DNA from: Lepidostoma basale
Lineage: Eukaryota > Arthropoda > Insecta > Trichoptera > Lepidostomatidae
Assembly: GCA_022606425.2 (NCBI GenBank)
Contig: JAHDVF020000060.1
Location: 744,001-808,000 of the forward strand
Direction of reading: 5' to 3'
Length of the DNA stretch: 64,000 nt
The first letter of the stretch is position 1; each line of letters opens with the position of its first letter. Of this stretch, positions 1 to 9,889 are shown piece by piece. A program made the position numbers and the translations under genes. A model generated the notes under the pieces. That model was given only the letters and a program-made list of their open reading frames with translations, made no database searches and was not told where the DNA came from.

Positions 1-402
1 ATTCATCCGCCTTACATTCCTTTCTTACTTCATCATTAGATATTCTATCATACACTGTTTTTCCGCACATCCTTCTTAGTGACTTCATTTCTACGTCACC
101 TTTCCTACTTTCATCCTTCGACTGCCAACTCCAAGCTTCACTTCCATACATAAGGGTCGGCACTATACCTCCATTGTGCACTGCCATCTTTGCTTCAGTC
201 GGTATATATTTCTATTTGCGGTAATGACTTTGAGTGCACCATTTATTTTGTTTCCAGCTCCAACCCTTCTTCCGATATCTTTCTCCATTTTTCCATCTCT
301 TGTAGACAAATTCACATTACATACCCAATACATTTTATTAAGGACGCAATAATCCGTATCACATTCCTTTCTATCTTCTTCGTTCGATATTATATCTGAC
401 AA
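1..402 (-). mobile_element. LINE-alpha (RTE-like) fragments, rearranged order
   Basis: Non-LTR retrotransposon ORF2 debris cut by the window edge. Read on the minus strand, positions about 402-322 encode a C-terminal piece (SNEEDRKECDTDYCVLNKM). Positions 312-1 then restart at a more upstream part (DGKMEKDIGRRVGAGNKING, then YGS-type residues). In intact relatives in this window the second piece precedes the first, so the order is swapped. The frame is open for 79 codons but has no initiation context. The protein would be the segment after the reverse-transcriptase palm. Family membership is clear; the exact RTE clade is inferred. Confidence 0.75.
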
Positions 403-904
403 TTATTTCCTCACATTCATCTTAACAATCTTGTTTCTGAGTCTTTTATATCGTATTAATTTAATTCATCTTCAGACAATTTAAAGCTTCACTTCCATAC
501 ACAAAAGCAGAAAAAGCCGATATTAAAAACTGTTGGCCTTCTTAGAAAATGTATATTTTTAAATGAAATATCAATTTAATAGATCAAACGACAAGCACAC
601 GTTCCACGCAAAGGGCATGCAGAGATTTATAGGTTCAAAAACCATCTGTCTTAGAGCAGCTGGACTTTTCAGACTGGTTTTCAAAATGTCCCATTGTCAA
701 AAAATCAATTCACGGTGTTATAGTGACCCAAATATCTAATTTGCATACTGATCTAACTGGTTTGGCCAAATATCGGACAGGGGTGAGTTTGCACTGCCCT
801 TCCGGTTAAAAAATCACGACCCCTATTTCATCCATCAACTCTTTAAGGGTGGCCGCATACCTTTTCATTCATAAAACCAGGAAGAATGTTAGTTTTTAAA
901 AGGT
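403..904. other. No gene; unclassified AT-rich sequence
   Basis: I see no gene or confident repeat here. Positions 540-900 contain short coding-looking stretches without a stable frame, possibly decayed retrotransposon. Confidence 0.4.
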
Positions 905-1032
905 AACTAACTAACTAACTAACCATCACGCCGTCTCCCCGAAGGGGTAGGCAGAAAGAATGGACTGCCACACTTTTCTTTCCTGACATATTTCTCCTCA
1001 ACATTCATACATCGTGTCATGCACGCGCGTCG
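905..1032 (-). mobile_element. LINE-alpha 3' end
   Basis: A 5'-truncated minus-strand copy that starts at 905 with the reverse complement of the (GTTA)n tail. It then carries the conserved end (CCATCACGCCGTCTCCCC, the complement of the GGCGTGATGG end) and stops near the sequence for TRCMNVEE. It abuts a plus-strand LINE-beta end. Confidence 0.85.
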
Positions 1033-1067
1033 GGGGGACCTGACAGGGCATTTTAAGAAGAAGAAAT
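1033..1067 (+). mobile_element. LINE-beta 3' end with GAA tail
   Basis: About 35 bp matching the end of LINE-beta (GGGGGGACCTGACAGGGCA, then AAGAAGAAG), the same end seen at 13225-13260. It is an extreme 5' truncation. Confidence 0.6.
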
Positions 1068-1443
1068 CATTAAATAACTTGTTCTGAATTTAAAATAAGA
1101 AAAAATATTTGCAATTAAAATATTTTCCAAGAAATACCGGCGAACTTCCCCTTATGAAATACACCCCTTGCGTTCTCCAGCTTTTCTTTTAAATTACCCT
1201 GTTTTTCTTGCGTTTTCTGTGTTCTGTCGTGTTTCCGGGGTAAAAGTTAATTTATTAAGAACATTAAAACTGCATTTAACATCCGGTGTGGATTACTTGT
1301 TTCCATTAAGCATAACCTATTTTGGGAAATAATTTCGCATTTTCAGAAGACGGATTTTCTTTAAGAAATTTCTGATTTTAAAGTTTACATCAAAATTAAA
1401 AAATATTCAATTTCATTACGTAATAAGCGGAATTACCATAAAC
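1068..1443. other. No gene seen
   Basis: AT-rich sequence with no coding frame and no repeat recognised elsewhere in the window. Confidence 0.4.
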
Positions 1444-1985
1444 AGTGCATTTAAAGTTGTCATCGCAAACAAAAACCTATCCAAATAAGCTAAGATCGCA
1501 GTGCATAATGGTGTTCTTGCGCCGACCCTTATGTATGGAAGTGAAGCATGGGACTGGCGAAAGAAGGATGAATGTAGAATAAATGCAGTAAAAATGAGAT
1601 CTCTAAGAATGTGTGATTACTCTGCGTATGATAGAGTGTCGAATGAAAATATAAGAAGTGAATGCGGTGCGAATGATGGTGTTATGAACAAAATAATGAA
1701 AGGATCATTAAGATGGTTAGGATACATGGAAAGAATGAATGAAGAAAGAATGGTAAAAAAATATATGTTGACGATGTAAATGGAACCAGAAATAGAGGAA
1801 GACCGAGGAAAACGTGGCACGATCAAATAAATTAAATATTGAATGTCGGCCATGTGAGGAGTCAGATAAATCGACGCACGTGCATGACACGATGTATGAA
1901 TATTGAGAAAGCGAGAGAAATATGACAGGCAAGAAAAGTGTGGTAGTCTATTCATTCTGTCTACTATAGTTAGTTAGTTAATTAG
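1444..1985 (+). mobile_element. LINE-alpha 3' copy
   Basis: C-terminal part of a non-LTR retrotransposon ORF2 plus 3' tail. An open stretch at 1501-1779 reads MHNGVLAPTLMYGSEAWDW, then MNKIMKGSLRWLGYMERMNE, and is then frameshifted, although the downstream RPRKTWHDQI-coding sequence continues at 1799-1830. The copy ends with TAGTTAGTTAGTTAATTAGTT, the family's (GTTA)n tail. It is 5'-truncated and inactive: the endonuclease and RT palm are absent. Confidence 0.85.
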
Positions 1986-2130
1986 TTAAAACATGTCATT
2001 CCATAAAAAACTTTTTTTTAACTGTCATTCCATAAAAGACATTTACATTTATATTTATTATGTATAAATAGTCCATTGTTTTGGCCGGAACACTATGTAT
2101 GATACTTTTTTTATGTTATTGTTCTGTATA
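1986..2130. repeat. Fragments of HH-B and HH-C element ends
   Basis: CATGTCATTCCATAAAA occurs twice (about 1991 and 2022), matching the segment just after the HH-B motif. Near 2080-2110, CCATTGTTTTGGCCGGAAC matches the outer end of HH-C elements at 31904 and 55925. Confidence 0.4.
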
Positions 2131-2585
2131 TATTAAATTTAATTCCTCATCGTAGACATAAACCTAAGTGAAATTAATCTAAATATTATAAAGGCACATA
2201 ATTTTTTTTATGTTTTCATTATTAACCATGAATTTATACCACGAATTTAAAATAACAATATTCATATTTGGTATTTATTCTACTTTCATTCTTTTTTGCC
2301 AGTTTCGTGCTAGAATTCCACACATAAGGGTCACTTCCAAACGTAAGAAAGCTTTACATATTGCATGAAATATATAAAGCTATACTTAAGTAATCTTTTC
2401 CAACCCTCCATTATCCCTTCTACCTTTTCCACCCACCCTCACTCCCTCCCCGCGGACCATTATCTACAGTTTTATGTATTTTTCCCAGCACATAATTCTT
2501 TTTCACTTAACTGCGGCCAAAATTTTTCATATCGCCCAATCTTAATAACGCCGTACTTCTCATATTAAATTTATCTGAATTATCT
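2131..2585. other. No gene seen
   Basis: AT-rich sequence; nothing supportable beyond short spurious frames. Confidence 0.4.
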
Positions 2586-3795
2586 TTATTCTGCATAATG
2601 GTGATCTTGTCCCGTCCCTTATGTATAGAACGAAATCATGGAACTGGCAAAAAAAGGATAAAAGTAGAATAAATGCAGTAGAAATGAGTTCTACAAGACG
2701 ATTGTGTGTTAATCTGTATATGGGTGTTTTTCAAAAAGTTTGCTCGTTGCGTAATAATTCCACTACGTCACATTTGGCGTTCCCCTTATAAAACACGTTG
2801 CGTAGTGGATGTGACGCATAATGCCAGTATTGAAACAAACTCCAAAATGCAGGTTTATGAAAATAATTTTACTAAATATTATATTGAATTCAGATTCTAG
2901 ATGTCGGTCATTTTTACCCATGAAAAGCTGTTAGTCAAACAATCAATACTTACATTATAGAATCACGTTCGTAGTGGAAAATAAAAACGGCACGACGTGA
3001 CGCCCGATCACTATTTCACATAACAGAATGCGACTGGTGTCAGTTTACGAACATGGCGACGTTGACGGGCTATAAAATGTTGCCATCAATCAAAATCATA
3101 CTTAGTTTATAGAAAATTTATCGTTTAAATCAGTATATCGACGTAGCGTATACGGAATTTTCCACCAACGTCGTTTTGAGTGACTAAATAAAAGCAGTAT
3201 TTTATATTATTTTGAACTCTAATACGCTGTAAACTAGGAATATTATTGAATCTGGATCATATAACCCTTCCAAATAACATATTACTCTTGGACAAGAAGT
3301 AGCTTATCAATGAATATTTTTCATTTATAAAGTGCAAAAGGAGCGTGGGACACTAGAAAAATCACCATTCTTCTATCGTATATTCCCAATAATTAAGCAA
3401 AATAAACAGATATAAGTACTTTTGGATTTGTGAATAATCAATTTTTGAGTTATTCTGTTGTTTTGAGATATAAAAAAAACAGTTTTAAAATCAATAGCCT
3501 GCAGAATTAACTCGAAAGTCATAGGACATGTAATTTTCGAGTAAACATTTTATTTGAAAAACACCCATATGATAGAATGTCAAATGGAAAGAATGATAAA
3601 GAAAGTATATGTTATCGATGTAAATGGAATGATAGAGTGTCAAATGGAAAGAAATAAAGAAATCCAGAGGAATACGTGGCACGATCAAATCAATCAAATT
3701 ATAATCGATGTGCAAGCATTGCACGATGTATAAATGTTGAGTAAACAAGAGAAGTATGTCAGGAAAGACAGTGTGACAGTCCATTTTTCACCATT
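2586..3795 (+). mobile_element. LINE-alpha copy split by a TIR element
   Basis: The left part (2586-2721) encodes the HNGDLVPSLMY..WNWQKKDKSRINAVEM segment and continues past the insertion at 3567 with YDRMSNGKNDKE-type residues. The end near 3780 matches the family 3' region (ACAGTGTGACAGTCCATT) but lacks the usual (GTTA)n tail. The reading is continuous only when 2722-3566 is removed, which dates the TIR element as younger than this copy. Confidence 0.8.
2722..3566. mobile_element. Complete TIR DNA element, non-autonomous, 845 bp
   Basis: Both ends carry the 14-bp inverted repeat GGGTGTTTTTCAAA (2722-2735) and its complement TTTGAAAAACACCC (3553-3566). Direct repeats of ATAT flank it (2718-2721 and 3567-3570). 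The host LINE-alpha reads CTGTATATGATAG elsewhere in the window, so the empty site is known and the duplication is 4 bp. No transposase is encoded. Internally there is a TATA-like TATAAAATG near 3072. The superfamily is not assigned; a 4-bp duplication excludes simple Tc1 (TA), hAT (8 bp) and PIF (3 bp). Confidence 0.85.
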
Positions 3796-3919
3796 CATCA
3801 TCATTTCCCAATCCAATCATTGTATAATACCGCCAGATTTGAAGACTTGAAGCAGCTAGAGCCCTCTGTTGTTAAACGGACCGAACTTTCCGAAAAACCT
3901 AATAAAATTAATGAATTCA

Positions 3920-4136
3920 AAAAAACCTTTTTCAAAAATCATTACCTTGAACTTATTCACATTCATCATCAGATTATTTCGCATGCATGCCTCATACATA
4001 CTATTCACCAGGACTTGTAGTTCATGCTCGTTGTTTGCAAGTAGGACAGCGTCATCCGCATACCGACATCCGACATCTTACTGACACTCCGCTCATTTTG
4101 GCACCTGCATCCAACCCTTTCAGCTCTTTTATTAGT
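3920..4136 (-). mobile_element. LINE-alpha reverse-transcriptase core fragment
   Basis: Minus-strand remnant covering the segment around RT motif C. It corresponds to the better-preserved piece at 23570-23840 (GCRCKMNGVSVSCLL then YADD) and to 49587-49715. The YADD-coding site here is disrupted, so it is decayed. Confidence 0.7.
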
Positions 4137-4141
4137 GAATG

Positions 4142-4216
4142 TAAGGCGAAATATGTTTTTCCCATAAAACAATAAAATAACTTCTTAAATACAGACGTTT
4201 TCATTCACATGGTTAT
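4142..4216 (+). repeat. HH-B element, single degenerate arm
   Basis: GGCGAAATATG, then TTCCCATAAAAC, AACTTCTTAAA and ACGTTTTCATTC match, in order, the 3' half of the HH-B motif and the rest of its arm. The other arm and the 5' half of the motif are absent. Confidence 0.6.
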
Positions 4217-4254
4217 GTATATATATTTTTTTCATATCTCTATCTTAGGTATTT

Positions 4255-4541
4255 ATATGCAACCAAGTAATATCTTTTGTTGGTTCTTGGAATGCCACTG
4301 GGCCCTTTGGATGTGATAGTTTCCCGTTGCTTTCCACATTTGTATACATCGGGTTACTTGAGTATACAACTTTTTAGCTATTGATTCTCATGACTTGTGA
4401 TAGGTAGCTTATTTGTCACCATATCCCGTAAATTCTACACCAGACCAATGGTAGTGTGACAATCACACTGTCATCGACGGGAATCGAACCCGGGACCTTC
4501 GGTGAAGCAGTCATAGCTCTTGCCACTCTGCCACGAAGGTC
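4255..4541 (-). mobile_element. SINE-b, near full length
   Basis: tRNA-derived SINE. On the minus strand the head reads CCTTCGTGGCAGAGTGGCA (A box around 4523-4533) and GGTTCGATTC (B box, complement of 4481-4490), at tRNA-like spacing. The body has TGTGATTGTCACACT and TCTGGTGTAGAATT. The 3' part carries the b-type tail (GGAAAGCAACGGGAAACT; CAAGAACCAACAAAAG). A Pol III internal promoter is expected. This is a repeat, not a functional tRNA. Confidence 0.85.
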
Positions 4542-5122
4542 ATAAGCGAATAACACTTTCGCTCAATTATTGAACGCAGAAACTAAAAATTTTGTCACTG
4601 TGAACTGGATTTAAAAATATGTAAAAATGGCAGTTACTTTGTTCTTGCAAAACAGCGAAAATGAATTTTCTTTTACCACATCCAGTGCCTTTGAACTTTA
4701 TTATTTTATTAAGACTTTCCAACACAAGCAAAATTTCGCCATTTGTCAAAAGGAGCAAAGCGTTATTTAAGTCCTAAAAGTCTACGTAACAGAAACATTT
4801 TTCCTTTTGACAAGTGGTGTTAGTTTTTAAAGAAATGAATATACTTTGTCTGGGGATTTGGAAAGCCGTTTGGTGCTGTATTTATGGGCACTTGGGAGGG
4901 ATTTTTTCTTCTTTTTCTTTAACTTACATGAAACTTTGGGCGCATTTATTTGCATTGTAACTGTCTCAGGCGCCATCTACCGGGATTACTTGTAACTAAT
5001 GTGTGTCTGGGGGTTTAGAAAATGCATATGTATTTACTACTAGCGGACCTGGCCAATCAAAACAGCTTATTTTCTTAAAATATATTATAAACAAAATTAA
5101 AGTTTAAATCATTAATTGAAAA
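4542..5122. other. No gene seen
   Basis: Unclassified sequence. A GGCGCCATCTA motif lies near 4970. No coding frame is convincing. Confidence 0.4.
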
Positions 5123-5176
5123 CAAGTAATATACTATGGAAATTGAAAAAACATTGTTTAAACCCCTTTTTAATAT

Positions 5177-5215
5177 ACACGACATATTTCGGAGGATACC
5201 TCCATCTTCAGGTGT
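5177..5215 (-). ncRNA. Hammerhead-like motif HH-A, left arm, degenerate
   Basis: Minus strand: CTGAAGA box, stem II GGAGG/CCTCC with TAT loop, GAA, then ATATGT in place of ACATGT, then C. Helix I is ACAC/GTGT, fully complementary. The helix III palindrome is mutated. Confidence 0.6.
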
Positions 5216-5693
5216 AAAAATATAACAAAAACTAAACAAAAAAAGACTAATAAAAAAACGCATTTTAAATTCGATACAATAATTCAAATTAAAAAATTAA
5301 CCTGGGCTATTTGTTATAAGTAGGTACTAACAATTATTTATTAACAGTAAGAACTAATAAATAATATTAAATAATAATAATACATGATAATAAAACAGTT
5401 TAGGTAAAAATAAATTCACAATCGGATGCAAATTAATCATTTATATTTTCTATTATATATAAATTATGTTTTTGCAAATGTATGTATTTTCTAAATTACA
5501 ATTTTTTCTAGATTATATTATCATAATGTATTATTATTATTAAATATTACTTATTATTCATACTTTTAAAAAATAATTGTTAGTACCTACTTATAACAAA
5601 TAGCATAAGTTAATTTTTACATTTGAATTATTGTATCAAATTTTAAATGCGTTTTTTATAAGTCTTTCTTTGTTTGGTTTTTGTTATATTTTT

Positions 5694-5732
5694 ACACCTG
5701 AAGATGGAGGTATCCTCCGAAACATGTCGTTT
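5694..5732 (+). ncRNA. Hammerhead-like motif HH-A, right arm, intact core
   Basis: CTGAAGA (5698-5704), an extra T, stem II GGAGG/CCTCC with TAT loop, GAA (5719-5721), palindromic helix III ACATGT, and C17. Helix I strands are ACAC (5694-5697) and GTTT after the cleavage-site C, three of four paired. All core positions of CUGANGA..GAA are present. Self-cleavage is a prediction. Confidence 0.65.
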
Positions 5733-6033
5733 TTTTTAATATGTTTTATTAAAAAGAGGTTTAAACAATGTTTTTTTAATTCCCAACGTATATTACAATG
5801 GAAATCCACAGTATTAATGCCTTAACTTTCAATAAGTTGAAAACAGGTAATATACTCGTATAATATTGTAACTGTTAAATTATAAGACGTAGTTTATGGT
5901 ACCACAATTTTTTATTATTTTTTATAAGAACTTCAAAATAATCAAAAATCAAAGAAATAATTCAACTTGACAATGGAACAAATGAACATGAAGTTTAGAA
6001 AAATCACGAAAATTAATTTTATCAGTTGAAAAA

Positions 6034-6316
6034 AGTCTCCTAAGAACCACAGAAATGAAGACTCTCCGATCCGTTGCGGGAACGACACTCCGAGACAGAA
6101 TAAGAAATTCTGAAATAAGAATGATCTGTGATGTAGAAACAGCATGTTCTGAAAGAGTGATAAATATAGCCGCAAATAAAGTACCACCAGGAAATCGACC
6201 TGCAGGAAGACCACCCAAAAGATGGCGAGACAGTTGGACATCTGCATCACAGGAACAGGCTCCGATAAATAACAGGACATAGTCCTAAATAAAGCTGAAG
6301 AAGAAGAAGAAGAAGT
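6034..6316 (+). mobile_element. LINE-gamma 3' copy, GAA tail
   Basis: The open stretch 6055-6282 encodes MKTLRSVAGTTLRDRIRN, then an internal deletion relative to 13664-14161, then PPGNRPAGRPPKRWRDSWTS. This is the C-terminal tail of a non-LTR retrotransposon ORF2. It ends in a (GAA)n run at 6295-6315, the family's 3' microsatellite tail. A piece of about 35 codons (the EDIVxWSRxRRRYWRDHV segment) is missing. An HH-C motif follows directly. Confidence 0.8.
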
Positions 6317-6368
6317 TATTGTAACACCTGATGATGTCATTGGTTGAGGAAACAGCTTTCGCGAAAAA
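6317..6368 (+). ncRNA. Hammerhead-like motif HH-C, degenerate
   Basis: TAACACCTGATGATGTCA gives an intact CTGATGA box. Stem II is shortened, then GAAACAGCTTTC follows, with one change in the helix III palindrome (ACAGCTGT in the family). It lies immediately downstream of the LINE-gamma GAA tail. Confidence 0.55.
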
Positions 6369-6436
6369 CAAAAAAATTGACTAAAATACAAGGGTAAAAA
6401 CAATGGACTTAAATAGAATATAACATATAATATATG

Positions 6437-6515
6437 ACGAATTTTTTATGAAATAAAGCACTGCTTTTTTCTACTTTTGAGTTTATTTTGAGTTTAAAAT
6501 TGTCATTTTGGAAAC
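6437..6515 (+). repeat. HH-D element arm fragment
   Basis: GACGAATTTTTTATGAA, GCACTG, and TACTTTTGAGTTTATTTTG match the outer arm of HH-D elements at 16020-16082 and 52780-52835. The motif itself is absent. Confidence 0.5.
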
Positions 6516-6549
6516 CCACGCCTTAATTTTATCTAAATATAATATATAA

Positions 6550-6722
6550 TACCAGGAACGCATGAGAGATGGTTCGACATTAGGAAGACAAGATACTCTC
6601 TGAAGACAAGAGTATTTGTCTTTTGAACGTACTATCACTAATTTGAAAGACGTCGATCTCCGAGGAGATGGTGTTCAGCACACTGATTACTCTTCTCACC
6701 AGTGTCACCAGAGGCACAACTA
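6550..6722 (-). mobile_element. LINE-delta 3' fragment
   Basis: Minus strand resembles the end of the 62761-63297 protein (VRRVISVLNTISSEIDVFQIS). The same sequence block occurs at 37990-38200 and 46955-47030. It runs straight into a SINE-b copy. Confidence 0.65.
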
Positions 6723-6965
6723 TGACTTCCATACCGAAGGTCCCGAGTTTGATTGCCGGCGATGATAATTTGAAAAAAAAGTACGCTGTCATTGATCTGG
6801 TAAAATTCACATGGCAGTAAAAATGGCGATAGACTAGCTACCAATCAATGTTGTATACAAAAATGTGAATGCAACGGGAAACGATCACATCAAAAGTGCC
6901 TAGAAGCATCCCAAGAATCAACAAAAGATGTTGCTTTGTTGGAAATAAATCAATAGAAACATGAA
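6723..6965 (+). mobile_element. SINE-b, decayed
   Basis: ACCGAAGGTCCCGAGTTTGA (degenerate B-box region), AAAATGGCGATAGACTAGC and the b-type 3' part (GGGAAACGATCACAT, ATCCCAAGAATCAACAAAAG). The 5' end with the A box is missing. Confidence 0.7.
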
Positions 6966-6984
6966 AAAAATGTCGATGTTTTTA

Positions 6985-7135
6985 AATAATCAATATGAAT
7001 GAAAACACCTGTTTTCTAGAAGTTTAATTTTATGGGAAAGACATATTTCGCCTTACATTCACTAAACAAGACATTTTAAAATGCCTTAGAAAGGCAATAC
7101 ATGTTATTATCATAAAATATAAAAGACAAACATTG
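6985..7135. mobile_element. HH-B element, decayed inverted repeat
   Basis: Left arm GTTTTCTAGAAGTTTAATTT, GACATATTTCGCCTTA; right arm ATGCCTTAGAAAGGC, ACATGTTATTATCATAAAA. Both hammerhead-like motifs have lost their core residues. Confidence 0.55.
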
Positions 7136-7152
7136 ATACGAAGCGTTAGAAG

Positions 7153-7192
7153 CAACAACCGGTTTCACTCTGTGTCGAGCATCCTCAGGACT
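7153..7192 (-). ncRNA. Hammerhead-like motif HH-H
   Basis: Minus strand: CTGAGGA (complement of 7182-7188), extra T, stem II GCTC/GAGT around GACACA, GAA, palindrome ACCGGT, then U. Core boxes match CUGANGA and GAAA. Helix I is weak: only the pair next to the core is Watson-Crick. Confidence 0.5.
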
Positions 7193-7202
7193 ATTCGCGA
7201 AC

Positions 7203-7310
7203 TGTATAATAATAATAATAATAATAATAATGTGCTAACTTTTAAACCGCAGTTTTTGTGATGTAATCACCTCAAGGGCGCATTAAGACGTGTTTTAAAT
7301 TTAAATATGA
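7203..7310 (-). mobile_element. LINE-epsilon 3' end with ATT-type tail
   Basis: An (ATA)n run at 7205-7231 followed by sequence complementary to the CR1-group family end (GGGCGC..TTACATC..AAAAAC..GCGGTTT), as at 27885-27945 and after the stop codon at 31144. Confidence 0.55.
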
Positions 7311-7349
7311 ACGCTGCATCTGATGTTCGCGATCGGTTAGAATGTATAA

Positions 7350-7735
7350 AGTTTTAAATTGGGTATGAAATAAGAAAAAATGAGTTCTCAGCTTAGATCT
7401 GCTATCTGTCGGATCATTTATGCATCTGAGGTGTGAAGGGAGATTGTTCCAAGCTGATGGACTGGCTACCGCAAAGGCTCGATCCCCGAAATTTGTACTA
7501 GGGCAACGCTTCGGCTCAAATAATCTTCGAGTTCGCTGAGCGAAGTGAGGATTTCCTTATTTCCTTGTATGTCCGTTATACAGAGTTCGGATATACAATA
7601 ACTTGGTGCCATTCCATGTAGCGCTTTGAAGACTGTCCAGCAGAGTTTATAATGGATTCTTTCTACAATAGACTTTTAAGCTACTGAAGTTCTTTGAGAT
7701 GTTGTGTTATATGGGACTTTTTTGGAATGCCTTTA
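7350..7735 (-). mobile_element. LINE-zeta fragment (CR1-group)
   Basis: Related along its length to 20140-20430: GCATCTGAGG, CTCGATCCCCGAAATTTGTA, CCATTCC..GTAGCGCTTTGAAGAC, TGGATTCTTTC. The decoded protein would be the C-terminal F-x-S-x-L-K-T region, but the frame is broken. Confidence 0.6.
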
Positions 7736-8500
7736 ACCGTCGCGTTGCCATGTGGTCAATTGAGTTTCCACTGCCAATTTAAAGTTGATTTTCTTAAAAC
7801 CTATGGACCCTAATATTATAAAAAAATTGTAATCCTCCATTGAAGTGTTCTCAATATTTCGTAATAAAAAAAAAGCAAAAAATTACTTCCTTCATCCCAA
7901 AAAAAAATATTTTCTAAGACTGCCCTCACCTTCATTCGTGTTAAGGTAGAATTTGTTTTGCTAATATTTACAACTTTATCAAAAGTGACAAATACTTACT
8001 CGCTGTTTTGAACGTATTATAAATTATATGTTTGGCCTTTTCAATAGGTACGTAATAATACCGACTGTGGATGGAAACGCAGCACGCAACTTAATAATAT
8101 CAGAACTGTGAAAATATTAACACTTTACCAAAAGGGACAAATATTAATACGTACTCGTTGTCTTGAACGTACTATACATTTTGCCTAGGTGCCTTTATCC
8201 TCGCCCCGCCGGCCGCGGCGCGCAGACAAGTTTATACCCGATGTCCAGTCGCCCGTATGCTATGACGCATTACATATCAGAAATCGCATGGTTCCAGAAA
8301 AAATTAATAATGATATGTTTTTCAAATAATCCATGTATGTTATAGATATCGATCTATTCCTAATGAAATTCCCTACAAGATGACATAAATTAAATTTTGA
8401 TTCATCTAGTCATATGCTTGATATTTAGATAAAGTTAGCGGTAAACTGAACTTACCACATGGGAGCGAGCGTTTTGTTTTGAACACGGTACGTTAAGGGT
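7736..8500. other. No gene seen
   Basis: Unclassified. A short GC-rich spot at 8195-8225 (CCCCGCCGGCCGCGGCGCGC). Two segments (7965-8030 and 8105-8175) are similar to each other (CAAAAGTGACAAATA..CTCG.TGT.TTGAACGTA), suggesting a small internal duplication. Confidence 0.4.
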
Positions 8501-8575
8501 TAATGAGTCTTGCTGCTGCATTGAATGCAGGTTGTATAGCCCTGAGGTAGCTAGCTACGTAGTGAAATCGGTGAA
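8500..8575 (-). mobile_element. LINE-zeta fragment
   Basis: ATGAGTCTTGCTGCTGCATT..GCAGGTTGTA resembles 20764-20790 in the LINE-zeta copy (GTAGTGCTGCCGCATT..GCAGATTGA). Confidence 0.45.
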
Positions 8576-8595
8576 CGCTACAAAATATGTATATT

Positions 8596-8652
8596 TTTAT
8601 AATAAAACTTCTAGAAAACATATATTTTTCATTCGTTTTAATTATTTCTATC
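8596..8652 (+). repeat. HH-B element arm fragment
   Basis: AATAAAACTTCTAGAAAACA then TTCATTCGTTTTAATTATTT matches the outer HH-B arm; no motif remains. Confidence 0.55.
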
Positions 8653-9445
8653 GATTCCTCAATGTCGAAGTAAAAAATGACTAGATAAACATCGGAAAAT
8701 ACCTTTTCATAGACTCATGTACTTATTTTCCAGTTTATTTTTAAATCTATAAAAACAGATATTTAATATAAATAGCTTCCAGCGACTCTAAGTTAAGTCG
8801 GCAAGATAAACAACAATAATTTCGCTTATCGTAGAAAGAAAATCTAAAATGTTTTCTTGATGAATAATAAACAAAAGGAACAGAAAACAACCCGAAGAAA
8901 CATCTTTCATTTATATTTTCCATTCCGGAAAATTTAATGTTTTTACCATCTTTGTTCTTAGACGAAAATTACCTAAGAGATTGAGAGAAAATTTTTCCGA
9001 ATTTCCCGGCATTTTTAAGGTTTACGAGAGGCGGGAGGGTGGAGGGGAGATTTGGGGGCCGGGGTTCAAAAAATCAACCACCCCCAAACGAGAATCCGAG
9101 AGGAAAATGAAAAAGTTGGACAAAGTGAGGAAGTTTAGGGAAAGAAGAAAATAGCGAAGGTGCCGAGGGCGAGTAAGTTTCGAGTGGAAGGGCCTAACGG
9201 TAGAAAAAGGGTAATCTCTTATTACGGAAGATGGATGAAGAGAAAAATTTGAAAGGGAAATTAAAAGAGTAATTTTTTAGTTTTCGCGGGAAATTGTTCG
9301 AGAGAACTCGGACGCTTTCTAACTTGGGTTTTTCTTCACGCTAGACGGTAGATAGGTACTACCATATATACCATAGTATATACACATTTTCTTTTCCAGA
9401 GGCGGGGCAATTATATTTTAATAGTTTAATTTTGAAAACTAACTA
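8653..9445. other. No gene; purine-rich stretch
   Basis: Positions 9020-9290 are strongly purine-rich on the plus strand (GGGAGGGTGGAGGGGAGA and many GAAAA runs). No frame or repeat recognised. Confidence 0.4.
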
Positions 9446-9451
9446 ACTGAC

Positions 9452-9697
9452 GGCCTTCGTGGCCGAGTGGTTAGTGCATTGACTGCCACCCCGAAGGTTC
9501 CGGGTTCCAATCCCGGCGAGGGCAGCGTGATTGTCACACTGTCTTTGGTCTGGTGTAGAATTCACGTGACAATAAAATGGCGATAAATTAGCTACCTATT
9601 CAATGTCACGAAAATCACTATGATAGCTATAATATCATTTACATCGATTAGGTCATGCTGTCATGATGTAAAGAGCGATTAAAAAAAATAATAATAA
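9452..9697 (+). mobile_element. SINE-a, full length
   Basis: tRNA-like head GGCCTTCGTGGCCGAGTGG with A box TGGCCGAGTGG (9460-9470) and B box GGTTCCAATCC (9503-9513). Conserved body: TGATTGTCACACTGTCTTTG, CACGTGACAATAAAATGGCG. The a-type end (ATGTAAAGAGCGATT) is followed by an (ATA)n tail at 9680-9697. The head resembles Ser/Leu-type tRNAs. Transcription by Pol III is expected from the boxes. Confidence 0.9.
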
Positions 9698-9888
9698 ACG
9701 GGAAAAGAAGTCGAGGAAGGCCAAGGAAGACATGGCATGACCAAAATCATCAATTACTGAAAGGCGGCCATATTCGAAGTAGGAACAATCGATGAGCGTG
9801 CATGTCACGATATGTGAATTAAGAGGCGCATCCATCTTCTCTGCCTACGAAACGGCGTGATGGTTAGTTAGTTAGTTAGTTATCGACT
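9698..9888 (+). mobile_element. LINE-alpha 3' end joined to SINE-a
   Basis: 5'-truncated LINE-alpha starting at GGAAAAGAAGTCGAGGAAGG (the RSRGRPRKTWHDQ segment) and ending with CGGCGTGATGG and (TTAG)n. It begins exactly at the SINE tail with no intervening sequence. Confidence 0.8.
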
Positions 9889-9889
9889 T

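Larger units (their letters stand above)
5123..5800. mobile_element. HH-A inverted-repeat element with two hammerhead-like motifs
   Basis: Long inverted repeat. The left arm (5125-5350) and right arm (5580-5797) are complementary along AATTGAAAA.., the motif, AAACTAAACAAA.., GCATTTTAAA.. and CTTATAACAAATAG. A hammerhead-like motif lies in each arm, minus in the left (5177-5215) and plus in the right (5694-5732). There is no open reading frame, so it must move by proteins encoded elsewhere. The outer ends are decayed. Confidence 0.75.

Noticed and set aside
1617..1955. Antisense frames opposite LINE-alpha, such as the 112-residue one here
   Set aside because: They recur opposite every LINE-alpha copy and are shadows of the ORF2 reading frame.
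2080..2110. Another hammerhead family at the CCATTGTTTTGGCCGAAAC blocks (also 31904, 55925)
   Set aside because: GAAAC is present but there is no CUGANGA-like box or stem II; these are outer ends of HH-C elements.
5694..5732. Rho-independent-type terminators or attachment sites for the CCTCC/GGAGG hairpins
   Set aside because: Eukaryotic context, and the conserved CUGANGA and GAA boxes flanking the stem fit a hammerhead better.
9452..9525. tRNA gene (also at 4481-4541, 53582-53640, 59150-59212)
   Set aside because: A and B boxes and a tRNA-like head are present, but each continues into the same conserved non-tRNA body and tail, so they are SINE heads.
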